Below, one piece after another: positions 1-10,818 of a stretch of DNA of 64,000 bases. Location: assembly GCA_002862435.1 (NCBI GenBank), contig PKDC01000006.1, positions 1 to 64,000 on the forward strand, written 5' to 3'. Position 1 is the first letter of the stretch, and each line of letters opens with the position of its first letter. The position numbers and the translations under genes were made by a program. This DNA comes from Pseudomonadota bacterium. Lineage in GTDB: Bacteria; Pseudomonadota; Gammaproteobacteria; UBA5335. The notes beneath the pieces were generated by a model. The model was not told where the DNA came from and did not search any database. It saw nothing but the letters and a program-made list of their open reading frames with translations.

Positions 1-265
1 CGATCTTGTCCCCCGCGAACATCAGGTTGTTGCGCACCAGATCTTCGGGAAGCCCCAGATCTTCCGCCATGCGGGAATAGCGCATGAACTTGGCGGAGTG
101 GCAACTCAGGCAGTAGTTGTTGAACAGCTGGGCGCCCCGCTGCAAGGACTGAACATTGCTCACGTCGATGTTGGCCGACTCCAGGTGGAGTCCTTCGCTC
201 GCGGCCAGTGCCGTCATCGGCAACAGCGAGAAACCCAGGAATGCAATCCGTTTCCAAATATTCAT
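1..265 (-). CDS. petC: Cytochrome c1 of the bc1 complex (partial, C-terminal part outside the window)
   Basis: The ATG at 265 opens a reading frame that runs off the window at base 1, so only about 88 N-terminal residues are visible. They begin with a Sec-type signal peptide (MNIWKRIAFLGFSLLPM, then an ALAA cleavage site). A covalent haem site C-L-S-C-H follows near residues 52-56, with the cytochrome c1 context KFMRYSRMAEDLGLP behind it. Cytochrome c1 carries electrons from the Rieske protein to soluble cytochrome c in the periplasm. The start lies 11 bases after the petB stop, so petA-petB-petC form one operon. The axial Met and the C-terminal anchor cannot be seen. Confidence 0.93.
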   Translation of the reverse strand, partial: MNIWKRIAFLGFSLLPMTALAASEGLHLESANIDVSNVQSLQRGAQLFNNYCLSCHSAKFMRYSRMAEDLGLPEDLVRNNLMFAGDKI

Positions 266-276
266 CGTTCCCCCTG

Positions 277-1518
277 TCAGGTCAGTCGATCGGGCACGGG
301 CTTGGTGGAATCCAGCCGGCTGTAGATGGGCATGGCCAGGAAGAACAGGAAATAGATGACCGAGAGCACCCGGGCAATCAGGGTATAGGTCGGGCTCGGT
401 GGATTCATCCCCAGGTACCCGAGCCCCAGGAAACTGATCACGAACAGGGTCAGGGCGATTTTGTAGACCGGGCCCTTGTAGCGGATAGAGCGCACATTGG
501 AGCGATCCAGCCACGGCAGCAAGGCCAGGATCATCACCGCCCCGCCCATGCCGATGACACCGCCGAGCTTGTCGGGAATGGCGCGCAGGATGGCGTAGAA
601 CGGCGTGAAATACCACACCGGGGCAATGTGCACCGGGGTCTGCAAGGAGTCGGCCGGCTGGAAGTTGGCGTGTTCCAGGAAATAGCCGCCAAACTCCGGG
701 GCGAAGAAAATGATCACCGCAGCGACTGCAAGGAAGATCACCACCCCGAAAATGTCCTTGATCGTGTAATAGGGATGCATGGCAATCCCATCGAGCGGAA
801 TGCCGTTTTCATCTTCGTTGTCGTGGATCTCGATTCCATCGGGATTGTTGGAACCCACTTCATGCAGCGCCATCAGGTGCGCCATCACCAGCCCCAGCAG
901 CACCAGCGGCATGGCAATCACATGCAGGGCGAAAAACCGGTTCAGGGTGGCGTCAGAGACCACGAAATCCCCGCGGATGAGCTGGGACAAAGCCTCGCCC
1001 ACCACCGGAACCGCCCCGAACAGGGAAATGATCACCTGCGCGCCCCAGTAGGACATCTGCCCCCACGGCAACAGGTAACCCATGAAGGCCTCCCCCATCA
1101 ACACGAGGAAAATGAGTACGCCGAAGATCCATACCAGTTCGCGCGGCTTGCGGTAGGAACCGTAAAGCAAGCCACGGAACATGTGCAGATAGACCACGAC
1201 GAAGAACATCGAGGCACCCGTCGAATGCATGTAGCGGATGAGCCAACCCCAGTCCACATCACGCATGATGTATTCGACGGAGGCAAAGGCGTCCTGGGCG
1301 CTGGGCTTGTAGTTCATGGTCAGCCAGATGCCGGTGAGCAACTGGTTGACCAGCACCACCAAGGCCAGGCTGCCGAAGAAGTACCAGAAATTGAAGTTCT
1401 TGGGCGCGTAATATTCGGACGCCTGCTCCTTCCACATCTTGGTGAGCGGAAAGCGGCTATCGACCCAATCCAGGCCCCACAGCATCAGCTCACGGGCATT
1501 GCTCATCACACTGCGCAT
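277..1518 (-). CDS. petB: Cytochrome b subunit of the bc1 complex
   Basis: A 413-residue integral membrane protein that carries the two b haems and both quinone sites of the bc1 complex. Predicted haem ligands are His98/His112 and His199/His214. The second pair is separated by 14 residues, one more than in mitochondrial cytochrome b. The Qo-site motif normally written PEWY reads PVWY at residues 300-303. About eight hydrophobic helices are visible, and the loop HEVGSNNPDG is typical of proteobacterial cytochrome b. The petA stop and the petB start share one base, so translation is probably coupled. petC follows after 11 bases. Confidence 0.97.
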   Translation of the reverse strand: MRSVMSNARELMLWGLDWVDSRFPLTKMWKEQASEYYAPKNFNFWYFFGSLALVVLVNQLLTGIWLTMNYKPSAQDAFASVEYIMRDVDWGWLIRYMHSTGASMFFVVVYLHMFRGLLYGSYRKPRELVWIFGVLIFLVLMGEAFMGYLLPWGQMSYWGAQVIISLFGAVPVVGEALSQLIRGDFVVSDATLNRFFALHVIAMPLVLLGLVMAHLMALHEVGSNNPDGIEIHDNEDENGIPLDGIAMHPYYTIKDIFGVVIFLAVAAVIIFFAPEFGGYFLEHANFQPADSLQTPVHIAPVWYFTPFYAILRAIPDKLGGVIGMGGAVMILALLPWLDRSNVRSIRYKGPVYKIALTLFVISFLGLGYLGMNPPSPTYTLIARVLSVIYFLFFLAMPIYSRLDSTKPVPDRLT

Positions 1519-2114
1519 CAGGCCGCTCCTTTGTCATCGCCGATCACTACCCGGGTATCGCCCACAAAGCGATAGGGCGGCACCGCCATGTTGAGCGGGG
1601 CGGGAACCCCGGCGAACACCCGTCCCGCCATGTCGAAGCGGGAGCCATGGCAAGGACAGAAGAAACCGCCCGGCCAGTTGCTGCCCAAATCGCTGGCGCC
1701 CGGTTCGGGCCGATAAGTCGGCGAGCAGCCCAGATGCGTGCATATCCCGACCAACACCAAGAATTCCGGCTTGATGGACCGATGGGCATTCTTGGCATAG
1801 CTCGGCTGCTGATCCTGGTCGGAATTGGGATCGCGCAGTTCGCTCCCCAGTCCCGTCAGTTTGGACAACATTTCCGGCGTACGCCGTACGACCCATACCG
1901 GCTTGCCTCGCCACTCGACCGTGAGGCGAGCGCCGGGCTCCAGTTTGCTGATATCCACTTCCACCGGCGCGCCAGCCGCTTCAGCGCGGGCGCTGGGCTG
2001 CATGGCGGCGAGGAAGGGATAGGCTCCGAAGACCGCACCGACGCCACCCACCGCCGCCGTGGCCACGGTCAGAAAGCGTCGTCGACTGGTATCGACACCC
2101 CCATCATTGCTCAT
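1518..2114 (-). CDS. petA: Rieske iron-sulfur subunit of the bc1 complex
   Basis: A 198-residue protein that moves electrons from ubiquinol to cytochrome c1. The N-terminus has a twin-arginine motif (S-R-R-R-F-L, residues 10-15) and a hydrophobic helix at about 17-38, fitting Tat-dependent insertion with an uncleaved anchor. Cluster-binding box 1 is C125-T-H127-L-G-C130 and box 2 is C153-P-C155-H156-G-S. The 2Fe-2S ligands are Cys125, His127, Cys153 and His156, with Cys130 and Cys155 forming the disulfide. It is the first gene of petABC. A complete tatABC set lies at the other end of the window. Confidence 0.97.
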   Translation of the reverse strand: MSNDGGVDTSRRRFLTVATAAVGGVGAVFGAYPFLAAMQPSARAEAAGAPVEVDISKLEPGARLTVEWRGKPVWVVRRTPEMLSKLTGLGSELRDPNSDQDQQPSYAKNAHRSIKPEFLVLVGICTHLGCSPTYRPEPGASDLGSNWPGGFFCPCHGSRFDMAGRVFAGVPAPLNMAVPPYRFVGDTRVVIGDDKGAA

Positions 2115-2250
2115 TCCCGGGATTCTCCTAGCAACATGTCTGGCATGGGATGCCGGGGCGGGCGCTAGAGCGCGTCCCCATCAACCCGTGATTAACCCGC
2201 ACAAGCGGGCAAAATGCGAGCGGGATTTTACACCCGCGTGTCCCCATTGC

Positions 2251-3372
2251 CTACTTGCCGGCAATACCCCGCAAAGACATCAGGCTACGGGTCAGAACGT
2301 CAAGGAAGCTTGCATTCTCCGCGGGTTTGCCGACCGTGACCCGCAGGCAGTCATTCAAAGCCGGATGCCCCCCGTCCAAGGACTTGATCAGCACACCGCC
2401 CTGGCGCAATGCCTCATGAATGCCGGCGGCGTGCCCCGCCGGCACACGGAACAACAGGAAATTCGCTTCGGAAGGATAGACCGCCACCCCCGGCAGCGCC
2501 GCCAGTCGGGCCGCCAGAATGGCCCGCTCGGCGCAGATCGCGGCCGCCTGATCCTTCCACACGGCAGGATAACGCAATGCCACCTCGGCCGTGATCTGCG
2601 TCAATACATTGATGTTGTATGGCAGTCGCACCTTGTCGATCTGCGCAATCCAGGCGGCGGGGCCAGCCAGAATCCCCAGCCGCAGTCCGGCCAATCCAGC
2701 CTTGGACAAGGTACGCATCACCAGCAGTTCCGGACGCGAGCCCACCTGTTCCAGGAAACTGGCCGCGGTGAACGGCGCGTAGGCCTCGTCCACCACCACT
2801 GCGCCGGGCGCCGCATCCAGGATGGCCAGCACATCATCCCGATCGAAAAGATTGCCGGTGGGATTATTGGGACAGGCCAGAAACACCAGCGCCGGCTGAT
2901 ACTGGGCAATGGCCGCCAGCATCGCCGCGCGATCCAGGCCAAAATCATCCGCCCGCAAGGGCACGCCCACAAACCGCACCCCCAGCCAGTGGGCAATGAG
3001 GCGGTACATGACAAAGGTCGGCTCGGGAGCAAGCACCACGGCGCCGGGTCGCGCCACCGCCAGGATCAGCATCTGGATCAGCTCATCCGATCCGTTGCCC
3101 AGCAGCACCTCAGCCGCGTCAGGGATGCCTAGTGCCGTGCGCAACACGGGCAGCAAGGCGCGTGATCCGGGATCGGGATAGCGGTTGAGTGCAGCGCCGG
3201 CGACCGCCGCCAGCCAGGGCTGAACCAGTTCGGGCGGCCAGTCGTAGGGATTTTCCATGGCGTCGAGCTTGATCAGACCGGCTGCGGGCGGCACGGCATA
3301 GGCCGCCAGGGTCTGAATATCTTCGCGCACCCAACGCTGGACCCGATTCAGGGCAGCATCGTCCTGGTTCAT
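2251..3372 (-). CDS. hisC: Histidinol-phosphate aminotransferase
   Basis: A PLP-dependent class II aminotransferase of 373 residues that converts imidazole acetol phosphate to histidinol phosphate. Visible marks are [10 protein letters not shown] near residue 36, NGSDELI for phosphate binding at about 93, CPNNPTG at about 167, DEAYAPF at about 195, and the PLP lysine in [13 protein letters not shown] (Lys224). I chose the ATG at 3372 because it overlaps the hisD stop by four bases (ATGA). The frame stays open upstream, but that stretch reads as low-complexity sequence antisense-like to hisD. It is the last gene of ibaG-murA-hisG-hisD-hisC. Confidence 0.95.
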   Translation of the reverse strand: MNQDDAALNRVQRWVREDIQTLAAYAVPPAAGLIKLDAMENPYDWPPELVQPWLAAVAGAALNRYPDPGSRALLPVLRTALGIPDAAEVLLGNGSDELIQMLILAVARPGAVVLAPEPTFVMYRLIAHWLGVRFVGVPLRADDFGLDRAAMLAAIAQYQPALVFLACPNNPTGNLFDRDDVLAILDAAPGAVVVDEAYAPFTAASFLEQVGSRPELLVMRTLSKAGLAGLRLGILAGPAAWIAQIDKVRLPYNINVLTQITAEVALRYPAVWKDQAAAICAERAILAARLAALPGVAVYPSEANFLLFRVPAGHAAGIHEALRQGGVLIKSLDGGHPALNDCLRVTVGKPAENASFLDVLTRSLMSLRGIAGK

Positions 3373-4688
3373 GGGTCGCTCGCCCGAGCCGCAGCCGACT
3401 GCGCATGCGCTTCCAGGCCCTCGCCGCGGGCGAGCAAGGCCGCCAACTGCCCCAGCGCGGCCCCGCCTGCCGGGCTGCACTGGATCAGGCTGCTGCGCTT
3501 TTGGAAATCGTAAACCCCCAGCGGCGAAAAGAACCGGGCGGTGCCAGCCGTGGGCAGGACATGGTTGGGCCCCGCGCAATAATCGCCAATGGCCTCGGGC
3601 GTGTAGCGCCCGAGAAAGATGGCGCCCGCATGGCGGATCAGAGGTAGCAGGGCCTCGGGATCCGCGACCGACAGCTCAAGATGCTCGGGCGCCAGACGGT
3701 TGGCGATCTCCGCCGCCTCGGCCAAATCGCGCGTCTCGATCAGCGCCCCCCGTCGGGCCAGGGCGCGGGCGATGATCTCCCGGCGCGGCTGACCCGGCAA
3801 GTGCGCCGCAATGCGCTCGGCAACGCGCTCCAGGAAGGCGCCATCAGGGCTCACCAGCACCGCCTGCGCATCCTCGTCGTGTTCGGCCTGGGAAAACAGA
3901 TCGAGCACGATCCAATCCGGATCGGTCTGTCCATCGCAGATGATCAGAATTTCAGACGGTCCGGCCACCATATCGATGCCGACCTGGCCGAACACCAGGC
4001 GTTTGGCTGTGGCGACATAGCGGTTGCCGGGCCCGACGATCTTGTCGACACGTGGCACGGTCTCGGTCCCATAGGCCAGGGCGCCCACAGCCTGGGCACC
4101 CCCCACCGCGAACACGCGATCTACACCCGTGATGGCCGCCGCCGCCAGCACCAAGTCATTGCGCTGGCCATTGGGAGTGGGCACGCACAGGATGATCTCG
4201 GGCACGCCAGCGACCTGCGCCGGAATCACATTCATCAGCACCGAAGAAGGGTAGGCCGCCTTGCCGCCGGGGACGTAAACGCCCACCCGATCCAGCGGAC
4301 GCACTTCCTGTCCCAGCACATTGCCCAGCGTGTCGGTGTAACGCCAGGAGGCGAGCCGCTGGTGCGCAGCATAGTCGCGCAAGCGTGCGGCCGCCGCTTC
4401 CAGGGCATCGCGCAGTTCCCGGGAAATACGCTCCCGCGCCGCGGCCAGATCCGCCGGCGCGATCTGCAACGCTGCCGCCGTGGCGGCCTGCCACCCATCG
4501 AAGCGATGGGTGTACGTCAGCAACGCCCGATCGCCTCCGCTCCGCACCGTCACCAGGATTTCCTGCACCGCATCCAGCACCTCGGCCTGTTGGGCTTCGG
4601 CCTGAACCTGCAAGGCGGCCAGATCCGTCTCGAAATGCGCTTCCCGGGTTCGCAGACGGCGCAAGACAGGCGATTGCGGCTGCGTCAT
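3369..4688 (-). CDS. hisD: Histidinol dehydrogenase
   Basis: A 439-residue zinc enzyme that oxidises histidinol to histidine in two NAD-dependent steps, the last reactions of the pathway. Characteristic stretches are [51 protein letters not shown] (metal-binding region) and [26 protein letters not shown]. Length matches the family (about 430). It overlaps hisG upstream and hisC downstream by four bases each, so the three are probably translated in a coupled manner. Confidence 0.97.
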   Translation of the reverse strand: MTQPQSPVLRRLRTREAHFETDLAALQVQAEAQQAEVLDAVQEILVTVRSGGDRALLTYTHRFDGWQAATAAALQIAPADLAAARERISRELRDALEAAAARLRDYAAHQRLASWRYTDTLGNVLGQEVRPLDRVGVYVPGGKAAYPSSVLMNVIPAQVAGVPEIILCVPTPNGQRNDLVLAAAAITGVDRVFAVGGAQAVGALAYGTETVPRVDKIVGPGNRYVATAKRLVFGQVGIDMVAGPSEILIICDGQTDPDWIVLDLFSQAEHDEDAQAVLVSPDGAFLERVAERIAAHLPGQPRREIIARALARRGALIETRDLAEAAEIANRLAPEHLELSVADPEALLPLIRHAGAIFLGRYTPEAIGDYCAGPNHVLPTAGTARFFSPLGVYDFQKRSSLIQCSPAGGAALGQLAALLARGEGLEAHAQSAAARASDP

Positions 4689-5332
4689 GGGGCGTTCTCC
4701 GTGCCGATGGTCTCCGCCAGGGCGGACACCAGCGCGCGCACCGGCGCATGCTTGGTTTTCCAGGAAGCCGGGTTGACCACCAGCCGGGCGCTGATCTCGG
4801 CCAGCGTTTCCAGAGGCACCAGGCCATTGGCGCGCAGGGTGTTGCCGGTATCCACCAGATCCACGATCCAGTCGGCCAAATCGACGAGGGGCGCCAATTC
4901 CATGGACCCATAGAGCTTGATGACATCCACCTGCTGGCCGCGCGCTGCAAAGAACGCGCGGGTGGTGGCCACATATTTGGTCGCCACCCGGGGCTGCGCG
5001 CGATCGGGCTCACGGCCTTCGCGACCGGCCAACACCAGCCGGCAATGGCCAATCCTGAGATCCAGGGGCTCGTAAAGGATGCCGCCTGCCTGTTCCATCA
5101 AGACATCCTTGCCGGTGACCCCCAGGTCGGCCCCACCATGGAGCACATAGGTCGGCACATCGGTCGGTCGCACGATGAGCAAGCGGATATGCGGCTGGGA
5201 TGTGCTCAGGATCAGGCGCCGACTGCGCGCCGGATCCTCATCGGGAACGATGCCGACCCGCGCCAGCAAGGGCAAGGTCTCCTCCAGAATGCGCCCCTTC
5301 GACAGGGCCAGCGTCAGGCACGCTTCAGGCAT
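4685..5332 (-). CDS. hisG: ATP phosphoribosyltransferase, short (HisZ-dependent) form
   Basis: Catalyses the first and committed step of histidine synthesis, joining ATP and PRPP. At 215 residues it has the two catalytic lobes ([16 protein letters not shown] near the start; [13 protein letters not shown]) but lacks the C-terminal regulatory domain of the long form. Short forms work with the HisRS-like partner HisZ, which is not in this window. I start at the ATG at 5332, which puts the ALSKGR motif at the usual place. An earlier in-frame ATG at 5365 overlaps the murA stop by four bases and would add 11 residues, so that start is also possible. Confidence 0.94.
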   Translation of the reverse strand: MPEACLTLALSKGRILEETLPLLARVGIVPDEDPARSRRLILSTSQPHIRLLIVRPTDVPTYVLHGGADLGVTGKDVLMEQAGGILYEPLDLRIGHCRLVLAGREGREPDRAQPRVATKYVATTRAFFAARGQQVDVIKLYGSMELAPLVDLADWIVDLVDTGNTLRANGLVPLETLAEISARLVVNPASWKTKHAPVRALVSALAETIGTENAP

Positions 5333-5361
5333 GGTCCGCCATCGCTCCGATGAATCTCCGC

Positions 5362-6895
<1,534 letters not shown>

Positions 6896-7054
6896 CTGGG
6901 GTCAACACCATGCAGGCAACAGGAAATTGGAGGGGGACAGCCGACTCAGGATCAGAGGCGTCCCAGGGTCGATCAACTTGCCGACAATCGCCAATGATAT
7001 CGGAAAACCGCGCCCGGAGGCATGATCGAGCAGCCCACGCTCCATGCCCGATCA

Positions 7055-7083
7055 TTGCCCTGTCGCTTCTGTCTCGTTAAAAT
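7055..7083 (+). promoter_or_regulatory. Sigma-70 promoter of rpmE
   Basis: The -35 box TTGCCC (7055-7060) and the -10 box TAAAAT (7078-7083) are separated by exactly 17 bases. Transcription should start near 7090, giving a leader of about 46 bases before the rpmE ATG. The -35 box partly overlaps the right arm of an inverted repeat, ATGATCG at 7022-7028 and CGATCAT at 7049-7055. No other gene or clear signal is seen in 6896-7054. Confidence 0.65.
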
Positions 7084-7135
7084 GCTAGGTTTTCGAGAAT
7101 GGGCCGCCCGGCCCCGAACTGAGGTCATTGCCGCC

Positions 7136-7357
7136 ATGCGCCCCAATATTCATCCCGCTTACCAAGCGGTAACGGTCACCTGCAGCTGCGGGAACCGTTT
7201 TGAAACCCGTTCCACCCTCGGTCGTGAACTGCAAGTTGAGGTGTGCTCCAATTGCCACCCGTTCTATACCGGCAAGCAGAAGATGGTTGATACCGGTGGT
7301 CGCGTCGACAAGTTCCGCCGTCGTTACGGTGCGAAGGATGCCGCTGCAACGCCTTGA
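7136..7357 (+). CDS. rpmE: 50S ribosomal protein L31 (zinc-binding type)
   Basis: A 73-residue ribosomal protein. The start at 7136 gives the standard N-terminus [20 protein letters not shown]. Zinc-ligand positions C-S-C-G (about 16-19) and C-S-N-C-H (about 37-41) are both present, so this is the zinc-containing (C+) form. The ending [23 protein letters not shown] is diagnostic. The frame stays open further upstream, but the promoter at 7055-7083 lies inside that extension, which excludes the longer start. It is expressed from its own promoter, divergently from ibaG. Confidence 0.97.
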   Translation: MRPNIHPAYQAVTVTCSCGNRFETRSTLGRELQVEVCSNCHPFYTGKQKMVDTGGRVDKFRRRYGAKDAAATP

Positions 7358-7376
7358 TCGGTTTTGGTTTTCACGC

Positions 7377-7410
7377 GGGCAGGGCAGGCGCCATCGCGAT
7401 GACCCTGCCC
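7377..7410 (+). terminator. Possible hairpin after rpmE
   Basis: Arms GGGCAGGG (7377-7384) and CCCTGCCC (7403-7410) pair perfectly around an 18-base loop, 19 bases after the rpmE stop. There is only a weak T-rich tail (CTTAGGTT), so it may be a poor terminator or an attenuating hairpin before the malic enzyme gene. Confidence 0.35.
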
Positions 7411-7456
7411 CTTAGGTTACCCCTTACAAGCGTCCCCCACCCCGGCAGCCCGCCCC

Positions 7457-8737
7457 ATGATGACGGAAGACGAACTGACTCAAGCGGCCCTGGACTACCA
7501 TGCCAAGCCCAAACCGGGCAAGCTGGCCATCGCCGTCACCAAGCCCTTCACCACCTACAACGAACTGGCGCTGGCCTACAGCCCGGGGGTGGCGGCACCG
7601 GTGCGCGCCATCGTGGCCAACCCCGACGACGCCTTCCGATACACCTCCAAAGGCAATCTGGTTGCCGTCATCACCGATGGGACGGCCGTGCTCGGCCTGG
7701 GCAACACCGGCGCCCTGGCCAGCAAGCCGGTCATGGAGGGCAAGGCGGTCCTGTTCAAGAAGTTTGCCGATGTGGACGTCTTCGACATCGAGGTGGACGC
7801 GGAAAGCCCGCAGGCCTTCATCGACACCGTGACCCGCATCGCGCCTACCTTCGGCGGCATCAACCTGGAAGACATCGCGGCGCCCCATTGTTTCGAAATC
7901 GAACGGGCGCTGGTCGAGCGGCTGGACATCCCGGTTTTCCATGATGACCAGCATGGCACCGCCATCATCGTCGCGGCCGGCCTGCTCAATGCGCTGGAAC
8001 TGCAGGACAAGCGTCTGGAGACCGCGCGCATCGTCTGCCTGGGGGCGGGCGCAGCCGGCATCGCCTCGATGAATCTGCTGCTGGCGCTGGGCGCCCGACG
8101 CGAAAACCTGATGCTGGTGGACCGGCGTGGCGTGATCCACAGCGGGCGCGAAGGTCTCGATCCCACCAAGGCGGCTTTCACCATTGACACGTCCTGCCGC
8201 ACGCTGGCCGACGCCATGGTGGACGCGGACGTCTTCATCGGTGTCTCCGGGCCCAATCTGGTGACCACCGACATGCTCAAGGCCATGGCTCCGCGCCCGG
8301 TGGTCTTCGCCCTGTCTAATCCCGATCCCGAGATCCGCCCCGAGATCGCCCTGCGCAGCCGCAACGATCTGATCATGGCCACGGGGCGCAGCGATTACCC
8401 CAATCAGGTCAACAATGTCCTGGGTTTCCCCTACATCTTCCGGGGCGCGCTCGATGTGCGCGCCAAACGCATCAACCGGGAAATGCACATTGCCGCCGTT
8501 CAGGCCCTGAGGGCGCTGGCGCATCAGCCGGTGCCGGATGAGGTGCTCCGGGCCTATGGCCGCACCGAACTGTCGTTTGGCCCCAACTACATCATCCCGA
8601 CCCCGCTGGACCCACGCCTGATCGACACCGTCCCGCCCGCCGTGGCCCGCGCCGCCGTGGATTCGGGCGTCGCCCGCGCCGCCTATCCGTCCCACTATCC
8701 CCAACCGCCGGTGGAGCTTCACGCCCCTATTTGTTGA
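7457..8737 (+). CDS. Malic enzyme (single-domain, NAD(P)-dependent)
   Basis: Oxidatively decarboxylates malate to pyruvate. The 426-residue protein contains [20 protein letters not shown] at the start, the catalytic segment [21 protein letters not shown] at about 155-175, and the dinucleotide-binding motif [17 protein letters not shown] at about 196-212. [13 protein letters not shown] and [26 protein letters not shown] follow. It corresponds to the malic domain of MaeB but lacks the phosphotransacetylase-like C-terminal half of the roughly 760-residue form. Cofactor choice cannot be read safely. gltA follows 25 bases downstream, so malate oxidation and citrate synthesis may be co-expressed. 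Confidence 0.92.
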   Translation: MMTEDELTQAALDYHAKPKPGKLAIAVTKPFTTYNELALAYSPGVAAPVRAIVANPDDAFRYTSKGNLVAVITDGTAVLGLGNTGALASKPVMEGKAVLFKKFADVDVFDIEVDAESPQAFIDTVTRIAPTFGGINLEDIAAPHCFEIERALVERLDIPVFHDDQHGTAIIVAAGLLNALELQDKRLETARIVCLGAGAAGIASMNLLLALGARRENLMLVDRRGVIHSGREGLDPTKAAFTIDTSCRTLADAMVDADVFIGVSGPNLVTTDMLKAMAPRPVVFALSNPDPEIRPEIALRSRNDLIMATGRSDYPNQVNNVLGFPYIFRGALDVRAKRINREMHIAAVQALRALAHQPVPDEVLRAYGRTELSFGPNYIIPTPLDPRLIDTVPPAVARAAVDSGVARAAYPSHYPQPPVELHAPIC

Positions 8738-8762
8738 GCCCACCCCTGCAGGAGTCTTGTCG

Positions 8763-10061
8763 ATGAGCGAACAGAAACTGATCCTGTCCGATCCCGCCAC
8801 CGGCAAACAGAGTGAGTTGCCCGTCCGCAAAGGCACCCATGGCCCGGCAGTGGCCGATATCGGTACCTTGTACCGCGACCACGGCATGTTCACCTATGAT
8901 CCCGGCTTCGTCTCCACGGCCAGTTGCCGCAGCGACATCACCTACATCGACGGCAACCAGGGCGTACTGCTCTACCGCGGCTACCCCATCGAACAACTGG
9001 CCGAAAAAAGCAGCTTCATCGAAGTGGCCTATCTGCTGCTGTACGGGGAACTGCCCACCCAGACCCAGCTCGACACCTTCAGCCATTCGATCCGCTACCA
9101 CACCATGATCCATGAGTCGCTGCGGGACTTTTTCCGCGGCTTCCATTACGACGCTCATCCCATGGCCATGCTGACCGGTGTGGTGGGCTCCCTGTCGGCG
9201 TTCTACGGCGTCTCGCGCGACCCGCGCGACAAGAACGATCAGGAAATCTTCGCGCACCGCATGATCGCCAAGATCCCCACCATCGCCGCCTGCGCCTACA
9301 AGCATTCCATCGGCCAGCCCTTCGTCTATCCACGCAACGACCTGGATTACTGCAGCAACCTGCTGAACATGCTGTTCGCGGTCCCGGCCGAGTCCTACGA
9401 AGTCGATCCGATGGCCGCCCAGGCCCTGGACATGCTGTTCATCCTGCATGCAGACCATGAGCAGAACGCCAGCACCTCCACGGTGCGGCTGGCCGGCAGC
9501 TCCGGCACCAACCCCTATGCGGCGATTTCGGCCGGCGTGGCCTGTCTGTGGGGGCCAGCTCACGGCGGTGCCAATGAAGCCGTGCTGACCATGCTGGAAG
9601 AAATTGGCGATGTGAAAAACATTCCCAAGTTCATCACCAAAGCGAAAGACAAGAACGATCCGTTCCGGCTGATGGGCTTCGGCCACCGCGTCTACAAGAA
9701 CTACGATCCGCGCGCCACCGTGATCCGCAGCATGTGCCACAAGATCCTGAAGCGCCTCGGCAAGGAAAACGATCCCCTGTTCGAGCTGGCGCTGGAACTG
9801 GAACAACTCGCCCTGAACGATGATTACTTCAAGGAAAAGAAGCTCTACCCCAATGTCGACTTCTATTCCGGCATCATCTACAAGGCCCTGGGCCTGCAGA
9901 CCAACATGTTCACCGTGATGTTCGCCATCGCCCGCACCGTGGGCTGGGTGGCGCACTGGATCGAGATGACCAACGATCCCGAGCAGCGCATTGGCCGGCC
10001 GCGGCAGATCTATACCGGCGCTGCGCAACGCGACTACATCGAGACAAGCCAGCGCGGCTGA
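8763..10061 (+). CDS. gltA: Citrate synthase (type II, hexameric)
   Basis: Condenses acetyl-CoA with oxaloacetate at the entry to the citric acid cycle. The 432-residue protein starts at the ATG at 8763, eight bases after an AGGAG ribosome-binding site (8750-8754); a TTG at 8757 is in frame but too close to that site. Family signatures are the start of fold [18 protein letters not shown], the active-site His segment [21 protein letters not shown] and [12 protein letters not shown], the second His in [15 protein letters not shown], and Asp in [16 protein letters not shown]. The length matches the allosteric, NADH-sensitive type II enzymes of Gram-negative bacteria. Confidence 0.97.
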   Translation: MSEQKLILSDPATGKQSELPVRKGTHGPAVADIGTLYRDHGMFTYDPGFVSTASCRSDITYIDGNQGVLLYRGYPIEQLAEKSSFIEVAYLLLYGELPTQTQLDTFSHSIRYHTMIHESLRDFFRGFHYDAHPMAMLTGVVGSLSAFYGVSRDPRDKNDQEIFAHRMIAKIPTIAACAYKHSIGQPFVYPRNDLDYCSNLLNMLFAVPAESYEVDPMAAQALDMLFILHADHEQNASTSTVRLAGSSGTNPYAAISAGVACLWGPAHGGANEAVLTMLEEIGDVKNIPKFITKAKDKNDPFRLMGFGHRVYKNYDPRATVIRSMCHKILKRLGKENDPLFELALELEQLALNDDYFKEKKLYPNVDFYSGIIYKALGLQTNMFTVMFAIARTVGWVAHWIEMTNDPEQRIGRPRQIYTGAAQRDYIETSQRG

Positions 10062-10092
10062 CCTCCGTCACGACCCGCGAGCACATCAAGAT

Positions 10093-10120
10093 CAAGGCGG
10101 CCTTGTGTCGCCTTGTTTCA
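10093..10120 (+). terminator. Probable intrinsic terminator after gltA
   Basis: Arms CAAGGCG (10093-10099) and CGCCTTG (10109-10115) form a seven-pair stem with a nine-base loop, followed by TTTCATT. It lies 32 bases after the gltA stop, between gltA and a convergent gene, where a terminator is expected. Confidence 0.5.
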
Positions 10121-10137
10121 TTGCAACAGCCGCAGGC

Positions 10138-10761
10138 TCACACCGCCATGGCGTCCGTCAGCAGGGCCTTCACCTTGGGCAGACTGGCCCGGACCATCGG
10201 GCGGCCCGTGGTCGCGCTCAGGGGCGCCTGCCGGAGTCCGTCGACATCGAACACCACCGCAGCCACCCACACCCCATCGACCTGGAAACGGAACTGCGGA
10301 TAAGCCGCCTGCGCGCCGGGAGTCATGCGCAATCGACGCTCCTCCAGCCGATAGGGTATGCCCTTGTCCAACAGGTGCAAGCCGACCTGCTCGGCCGACT
10401 CGGCGAACAGGTGCAGCGTCACCTCGGAATGCGCATCGGCATGACCGCTGAGCACGGAACCCACCAGACGCGGCTGAAAGGACTGAAAAAACGCCATGGC
10501 CTCGCAAGCGATCTCGCGTAGCCGGCGCAACTGCCGGGGTTGGGAATCACTGCGGAACAGGCGCTGATAAGCGCCCAGAGCCACCTCGATTTCCTGGTTG
10601 CGGGGCAGATTGGGGCTGTTGCGGGCGATTCCGAGACGGTCGGCGGCTTTCTGCTTGGCCAGAAAGTAATCCCGTACCCCCTCCTCCGCCATGATCCGGG
10701 CCGCGGTCTGGATGAGCCGTTCCCGCTGTTGCCAACATTTCGCGCCATTGCCGTGCCCCAT
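10138..10761 (-). CDS. Conserved hypothetical protein, possible nucleotidyltransferase-like fold
   Basis: A 207-residue soluble protein with no signal peptide or membrane segment. Residues 10-110 are helical and charged (QRERLIQTAARIMAEEGVRDY; AADRLGIARNSPNLPRN). The second half, from about residue 96, reads QPRLVGSVLSGHADAHSEVTLHLFAE, followed by YRLEERRLRM and a closing GLRQAPLSATTGRPMVRASL. The G-S-V-L-S-G and D-x-H-S-E-V pattern recalls nucleotidyltransferase-type strands, and I have an impression of similar proteins in other Gammaproteobacteria, but the usual GS...DxD catalytic pair is not clear. Function unknown. It stands alone between convergent gltA and co-oriented mrcA. Confidence 0.75.
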   Translation of the reverse strand: MGHGNGAKCWQQRERLIQTAARIMAEEGVRDYFLAKQKAADRLGIARNSPNLPRNQEIEVALGAYQRLFRSDSQPRQLRRLREIACEAMAFFQSFQPRLVGSVLSGHADAHSEVTLHLFAESAEQVGLHLLDKGIPYRLEERRLRMTPGAQAAYPQFRFQVDGVWVAAVVFDVDGLRQAPLSATTGRPMVRASLPKVKALLTDAMAV

Positions 10762-10818
10762 ACTGAGCCTCCTCGGGAGAATTGAGCCTCAAGCCGTCAT
10801 TGACACTTTCTCGCGGAG

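Noticed and set aside
208-1575. A 455-codon plus-strand frame opposite petB
   Set aside because: Rich in His, Gln and Arg, as expected from the antisense of a membrane protein; petB is certain.
10138-10761. TetR-type repressor
   Set aside because: The piece LIQTAARIMAEEG resembles a TetR first helix, but no recognition helix follows and the second half is unlike TetR ligand domains.
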